Assembly: GCA_001916965.1 (NCBI GenBank)
Contig: MNTL01000061.1
Coordinates: 1 to 64,000 of the forward strand
Length of the DNA: 64,000 nt
Direction of reading: 5' to 3'
Source of the DNA: Roseburia sp. CAG:10041_57
Lineage (GTDB): Bacteria; Bacillota; Clostridia; Lachnospirales; Lachnospiraceae
Shown here one piece after another: positions 62,638-64,000 of this stretch. Position numbers and translations under genes: made by a program. Position 1 is the stretch's first letter, and the number at the start of each line of letters is the position of its first letter. A model generated the notes under the pieces. The model did not search any database. It worked only from the letters and a program-made list of their open reading frames with translations, and was not told where the DNA came from.

Positions 62638-64000
62638 ATGTTGTCACAAAAAAATATGAAGAAAACAAAATTGGAAAATATGCGTCTGCAGGAGAGGATA
62701 AACTATGGCTACAGAAAAGTCATTCTCATGATGTTGATTTCTGGTCTGCTTTCTATAGTGGTCATAGGTGTGTTATTTGCTAATATGCTGCATTATATAA
62801 ATAATGTCACTGTAGCAGATCAATCAGTAAAAATATGCAGGATTAATGTTAATACAGCGGCAAGGAATATCAGGGAAATGGCATTAAATGACGATGCCTC
62901 CACATATGACAGCTATGAGCAGACAGTAAAAAGACTGCTTGCAGAAGTAGACACTTCACTGAAAGCGTTAAAGGATACCGGAATTGTTTCTGATTCAAGC
63001 TATGAAGAATATGCAACAGCTCTTTCTGAATGGGGAAACGTCGGTTATTCTATCATGGAAGAGATTAAAAATGGTAATAAGGAACAGGCGGTAAATGAAA
63101 TCTTTGATGATTGTGTACCCACATTAAATAACCTGGTGCAGATTGCAATCAAACTGGATGATATAACAGATGAGGTGAAAGCACAGGCTGCCAGAACTAC
63201 TTATATTTTCACTTTCGCAGGAATTGTCTGTATTATTGTGTGTTTAGCCTTTGCATGGATGCTGACAGGGAAAACAAGTAAAAGAGTACTTGAAACAATC
63301 CTGGAGCCGTTGCGTGCAGTTGAAGATGTTGCGAAGGAATTGACGGAGGGTAATTTACACAGTACATTGGAGTATCGTTCTGAGGATGAGATTGGAAGAC
63401 TGGCACACAGTATGCGTAAATCAATCCGTATTCTGGGAAGCTATGTAGATGATATCGGACGTGCAATGAAGCTGTTTGCAGAAGGAAATTTTGATGTTCA
63501 GCCTGAGGTAGAGTGGAAGGGAGATTTTGTAGGCATCTTAGATTCCTTTATGATGTTTGAGAAAAGTATAGCGGATACGATCAAAGGAATCCAGAATGTT
63601 TCTAATGAAGTTTCAAGTGCGGCAGAGCAGGTGGCATCAAGCTCCAATGATCTTGCAGACGGGGCCACAAATCAGGCAGCCGTCGTAGAAGAGCTGACAG
63701 CAACAGTTGCAGGTGTTTCTGAACAGGTAGAGAGAAATTCACAGTCTGCAAAGGAAATCAGTGCAAGAGTAGACAAGCTTGGAAATGCGATTTTGGAAAG
63801 TAATGGAAAAATGCATGAAATGGTTGATTCCATGAATGAAATAAGCGACGCATCAAAGGAGATTGACAAGATCATCGCTACGATTAACGAAATAGCATCA
63901 CAGACCAATCTGCTTGCATTGAATGCGTCTATTGAAGCTGCAAGGGCAGGAGAGGCAGGAAGAGGATTTGCAGTTGTAGCTAATCAGGTAAATGTACTGG
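62638..64000 (+). CDS. Methyl-accepting chemotaxis protein (partial, runs off the window)
   Basis: At least 454 residues from the ATG at 62638 ([20 protein letters not shown]), with AAAGGAAAGGA upstream. The 3' end lies beyond the window. Transmembrane helices are at about 28-48 and 195-215, with a four-helix-bundle type sensor between. HAMP follows ([20 protein letters not shown]), then a second HAMP-like stretch ([20 protein letters not shown]) and the signalling domain with [20 protein letters not shown] and [15 protein letters not shown]. It is a different receptor type from the one at 54 kb. Ligand unknown. Confidence 0.93.
   Translation, partial: MLSQKNMKKTKLENMRLQERINYGYRKVILMMLISGLLSIVVIGVLFANMLHYINNVTVADQSVKICRINVNTAARNIREMALNDDASTYDSYEQTVKRLLAEVDTSLKALKDTGIVSDSSYEEYATALSEWGNVGYSIMEEIKNGNKEQAVNEIFDDCVPTLNNLVQIAIKLDDITDEVKAQAARTTYIFTFAGIVCIIVCLAFAWMLTGKTSKRVLETILEPLRAVEDVAKELTEGNLHSTLEYRSEDEIGRLAHSMRKSIRILGSYVDDIGRAMKLFAEGNFDVQPEVEWKGDFVGILDSFMMFEKSIADTIKGIQNVSNEVSSAAEQVASSSNDLADGATNQAAVVEELTATVAGVSEQVERNSQSAKEISARVDKLGNAILESNGKMHEMVDSMNEISDASKEIDKIIATINEIASQTNLLALNASIEAARAGEAGRGFAVVANQVNVL

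Noticed and set aside
62592..62783. 63-codon frame upstream of the second chemoreceptor
   Set aside because: It overlaps the chemoreceptor start in another frame and has no domain or conserved pattern. The chemoreceptor frame at 62638 explains the sequence.

Overview
The window is ordinary chromosomal DNA of an anaerobic, low-GC Gram-positive bacterium, most likely a gut member of the Lachnospiraceae (Clostridium cluster XIVa). Evidence: AGGAGG-type ribosome sites, frequent rho-independent terminators, a cysteine T-box, a sporulation-type sigma factor (SigH), rubrerythrin and a flavin reductase-rubredoxin fusion, CUT1 sugar transporters with no ATPase gene beside them, and several plant-polysaccharide enzymes. 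The species cannot be named from the sequence alone.

Layout. 1-4.3 kb: 3' end of a 23S rRNA with no 5S after it, a phosphohexomutase, ispF, an Eis-like protein and deoD. 4.3-9.8 kb: a T-box-controlled run cysE-cysS-mrnC-rlmB-sigH, in which SigH is fused in frame to a large membrane/extracytoplasmic domain. 9.9-12.3 kb: a receiver-only response regulator and recQ. 12.4-25 kb: a pectin (rhamnogalacturonan-I) and galactoside locus with rhamnose mutarotase, an esterase, an AraC regulator, a three-gene sugar ABC importer, a GH105 hydrolase, an SGNH acetylesterase and a GH112 phosphorylase. It is interrupted by a nucleotidyltransferase, a HEPN remnant and a Fic protein. Two near-identical 22-nt sites, one beside araC and one beside the importer promoter, are probable AraC operators.

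25-33 kb holds VanZ-like, TetR, NYN/OST-HTH, PurL and GNAT genes. 33-43 kb holds a very large secreted GH26 mannanase, a DUF3048 protein and carAB. 43-49 kb holds a MATE pump, an AraC regulator, a GH13 enzyme, a TipA-like MerR regulator with its own 19-bp-spacer promoter, and a GNAT. 49-52 kb holds oxidative-stress proteins, a PadR operon and a DUF2798 membrane protein. At 52.5-52.7 kb is a complete mini transcription unit for a 23-residue peptide with four cysteines. It is followed by a BMP-type binding lipoprotein next to a chemoreceptor, which may work as a sensing pair.

From 56.8 to 62.5 kb, a 5.6-kb block (MATE, cytidylate-kinase-like, MarR, TauE/SafE, GntR remnant, GPH sugar symporter, remnant of a secreted carbohydrate-binding lipoprotein) lies between dnaJ and a diverged 116-nt copy of the dnaJ 3' end. 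The block looks like a decayed sugar-utilisation cassette brought in by recombination at dnaJ. The window ends inside a second chemoreceptor gene. No IS element, prophage, tRNA or CRISPR array was found.
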